In this document: one piece after another, positions 61,441 to 64,000 of the stretch
Layout: the number at the start of each line of letters is the position of its first letter
Numbering within the stretch: position 1 is the stretch's first letter
Source: Andrena cerasifolii
Lineage: Eukaryota; Arthropoda; Insecta; Hymenoptera; Andrenidae
NCBI RefSeq assembly: GCF_050908995.1
Contig: NC_135132.1
Coordinates: 9,481,001 to 9,545,000 of the forward strand
Direction of reading: 5' to 3'
Length of the DNA stretch: 64,000 bases
Position numbers and translations under genes: made by a program
The notes under the pieces: generated by a model
The model's database searches: none
What the model saw: only the letters and a program-made list of their open reading frames with translations
Told to the model about the DNA's origin: nothing

Positions 61441-61801
61441 TAGGGGCTGGGACTATTAAAATATTTTACAAGTATTCGAATGCTACGAATAAACTTCGAA
61501 TATTTAAGTATTCGAATACTTAAATATTCGAATAGTATTTGGATACTTGGATATTCGAATAGTATTTGGATACTTGGATATTCGAATAGTATTTGGATAC
61601 TTAGATATTCGAATAGTATTTGGATACTTGGATATTCGAATAGTATTTGGATACTTGGATATTCGAATAGTATTTGGATACTTGGATATTCGAATAGTAT
61701 TTGGATACTTGGATATTCGAATTATATTCGCCAAATAATTGAGCAACTGTAGTATTCGTTTATTCGAATACCGAAAAATTCGATAAATAGTCCCAGCCCG
61801 A
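61441..61801 (-). mobile_element. hAT-type MITE with long tandem interior (copy 7)
   Basis: Ends TAGGGGCTGGGACTATT and AATAGTCCCAGCCCGA; exact 8-bp target duplication ATACGAAG (61433-61440 and 61802-61809). The interior has about seven copies of a 27-bp unit containing GAATAGTATTTGGATACTTG and GATATTC. As 27 is divisible by three, it creates open frames on both strands. Confidence 0.92.
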
Positions 61802-61809
61802 ATACGAAG

Positions 61810-64000
61810 TGGACAAGAGAGTTTCAGCCGAAAACTATGTTCGAGAATTGTACGATTGCGCTATTAAACATTCATCGATACAGATAGAATGTGGAATTAT
61901 ATTTTTAAATTTAATCGAAGCGCTCTCTTGTAAACTTCTTATAAACCCAGTGGCTTCTGTTTATTAGAATTTTCTATTCGTAGCTTTATTGTAACTGTTA
62001 AATGTTTCGTACGTATGCATTTATGTACACAAAAGTGATGCGTTTAGCATAGACGTAGAAGGACTTGTATTAAGGGCGTAGCTCACGTTAAACATTAAAC
62101 GAAGATGTTTGCTCCACGATCGATCTGGACGGAGCATCCATTCGTGCGATGACCATAATTCACTGACATGCATTGCGAACACACAAATGCAACAGCTTTC
62201 AATTAACGCGACAGCTTTACGCAGGTTCTACAACTGTTCGATTATAGCCGGAATTGGCGGAGAAGCGAAATCTTAGAGGGGGAGCAAAATTTTGTCCAAA
62301 GATCAACGTCCAAAGGCGGCAGCAATGCTTTGATTGGCCAAAATATTGGCACAGAACACGTACCGTAGCGTTTTTTGATACTCGAGTTTCGTCACTGTCG
62401 GAAAGTAAGCGTGTGCAAGTGACTCGGCGTGTTTCCACTTTTCTACGAGAAAGCGAGAGTCGGCCGATCCCTCCGCGAACGAGCAGAAACAAAAGCAACT
62501 CGCTGTAAGATAATTGTACAAGGAGATGGGGGTAGAAAATCGAGGGAAGGCGAGCGCACCTCTCTGGCCTCCCCCGCGGAATTTACTGTAAAAAGTTCGA
62601 ACCCAGGTCCGCCTGGACGCTTCCGGGAGGGCCTGCGGCGTTCGCGGCGCTAGTTATCCATGTAAAAACGAACGAGGAGAGGGTGCGTCGCCGGAGCATG
62701 GGACACTCCAAAGGTGGCCGTCACCTCCGGTGGTCTTTTGTATATTTTCAAGTGAAACACGAGCAGCTAGAAATCCGGGGCTGCCCAAGCGCGCCACCTT
62801 TGGACTGTCCTAAACACGTATGTCTATGTTGTACCCGTAAAAGTAAGGTGAGAGAAGCATACCGAGCGAAATGCCATATGTGTTTCCACAGAGGGAAGAT
62901 TTTCTAACGAGGAAAGGCTGATTGTTTCTTTTTTTTTTTTTTATTGCGCTAACGATTCAAGAGCGACCTCGCCCGCCCCTTCGTCGCACCCTGAGCTTCA
63001 TTTGAGTCAGTGGTTCCTTAAATCTTTGGCTACGCTCTTCCCTGCTGAGTGTTTCCTAGCCCAGCGTCGAGCGAGTGTTTCCCTCTCGGTGCAGTCATCG
63101 TAGGCTTGATCAATTGTTGAATGAGCTTCCAAATTTTATTTAGACTGTCGCGAAGTCGTGCGTCCTGTTTTAGTAAATTATCTGTCGCGAAGAGCGTGGG
63201 CTATATTTATTACTTGTTTTATTCGTAGAGAGGAGTAAAAGCGTGTTAGTAATGTTGAAAGTATTTGCCGCGTGGAACCACTGACTCAAGTGCGAGCGAA
63301 CAGCCACTAGACCAGGATCTCTGCCTCGATCGGATGCCTAGAAACTTTCATTTTTATATTTACACCTGACATGATTGTACACGGTCTCAGTGAGGGGCGA
63401 GAGGCGGGCGAGAGTCAACCCTGAACGAGGACGGTACTTCTGATGCAGCGCGATTTATGTTAAACGTGCACTTGCGTCTCTCCGAACTGCCTCTTCGCCT
63501 CTGTGTTCGAAGCTGATTCTCGGGGATCGCAGGGGTTAATAGCGCACGGCTGCCTCAGAAGCGTTGTCCTGGAGTCGTGCGGATCCAGATCCAGGGATGT
63601 AAATCACTGCGCGATACGATTTTGTAATGTAACTGTGCATACGGAAGCATGTAATAAAAGAAGACTAAACGACTGCGTCGCAGTTTGCATCGACCAACAC
63701 GCTTCCTGCTTCGCAACTCTCCTGTATCCGCATGCTGTTGCTCCATCTTCGAATCAACTGCTTCCGATTGCATGCCGATTCAAAGGATTTCTAGAGAACG
63801 TCCGAAGCGAGTTACAGAATTGTTAAAGTGTTCAAATTTCTTTCGCGCGAAGCACAGTTGCTCCTGTTTAAAAAAATTGTCAGCGTGAACTGTTACAGCG
63901 TAATCCATGAAACTGTTCAGTGTCCAACAGAGTTAACGAACAGAGTTACTCTATACTAGTTCTGTTTCCAGCTGTATAATTCCTTCTGTGTTCAAGGGAA
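61810..64000. other. Alh downstream region, no firm gene
   Basis: C+G content rises at 62500-62900, then falls. An AATAAA lies at 63653-63658. A run of T is at 62928-62941. Other than the small Cys-rich frame at 62683-62907 there is no candidate gene. Confidence 0.4.
62683..62907 (+). CDS. Small Cys-rich open frame, doubtful
   Basis: A 74-codon frame whose C-terminal half holds Cys-x4-Cys-x-Cys-Cys and Cys-x2-Cys (Lys-Cys-His-Met-Cys-Phe-His), arranged like a zinc-binding ribbon, with many basic residues. I do not recognise the family. It could be a terminal exon of an unidentified gene, a small protein, or chance within a 3' UTR. There is an AG 5' of the Cys-rich part (TATTTTCAAG, ending at about 62751), so splicing into it is possible. 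Confidence 0.15.
   Translation: MRRRSMGHSKGGRHLRWSFVYFQVKHEQLEIRGCPSAPPLDCPKHVCLCCTRKSKVREAYRAKCHMCFHRGKIF

Noticed and set aside
62580..62615. tRNA-like GTTCGAACCC word
   Set aside because: No acceptor stem or anticodon arm can be built around it.

Overview
This is a window of insect nuclear DNA: spliced genes with GT-AG introns, AT-rich intergenic DNA, minisatellites and many small DNA-transposon relics. Gene content (an AF10/Alhambra homologue, a row of insect-type arylalkylamine N-acetyltransferase-like genes) fits an insect. Hymenoptera is my guess for the order, held loosely. There is no bacterial, viral or organellar content.

Layout. Bases 1-35,300 hold no gene I can support. They contain minisatellites (1594-1872, 8275-8412, 13159-13570, 19290-19760), palindromic dispersed repeats, two hAT-type insertions whose interiors became ATTCGAAT minisatellites (3266-3605, 5117-5460), a third-family hAT-like element (24702-25397) inside C+G-rich DNA that could be a 5' exon or promoter, and a three-deep nest of transposons at 29570-33258, followed by a piggyBac-type MITE (33945-34293). 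Bases 35374-39111 (+) carry a six-exon gene for a membrane protein with about ten hydrophobic segments, best read as a drug/metabolite-transporter (DMT) superfamily member. Bases 39.1-44.1 kb look like long 3' UTR or intergenic DNA.

Bases 44,097-50,359 (-) hold three GNAT acetyltransferase genes in head-to-tail order with three, two and one coding exons. The two multi-exon copies share an intron position that appears to use a GC donor. A 16-bp minisatellite lies between the second and third genes. Bases 52036-58809 (+) hold a complete 13-exon AF10/Alhambra (Alh) gene with a C+G-rich promoter region in front. Its introns carry at least four small transposons with readable target-site duplications. 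The rest, to 64 kb, is probably Alh 3' UTR and intergenic sequence with another hAT-type insertion at 61441-61801.

How the genes relate. Alh is a chromatin reader and cofactor, the GNATs are small-molecule (amine) acetyltransferases, and the DMT protein is a membrane transporter; nothing suggests a shared pathway. The most unusual content is the mobile DNA: one hAT-type MITE family, seen seven times with 8-bp target duplications, whose interior is built from self-complementary TTCGAA-type units that have expanded to different lengths; two unrelated MITEs inserted at the same 8-bp target; and a transposon in a transposon in a transposon.
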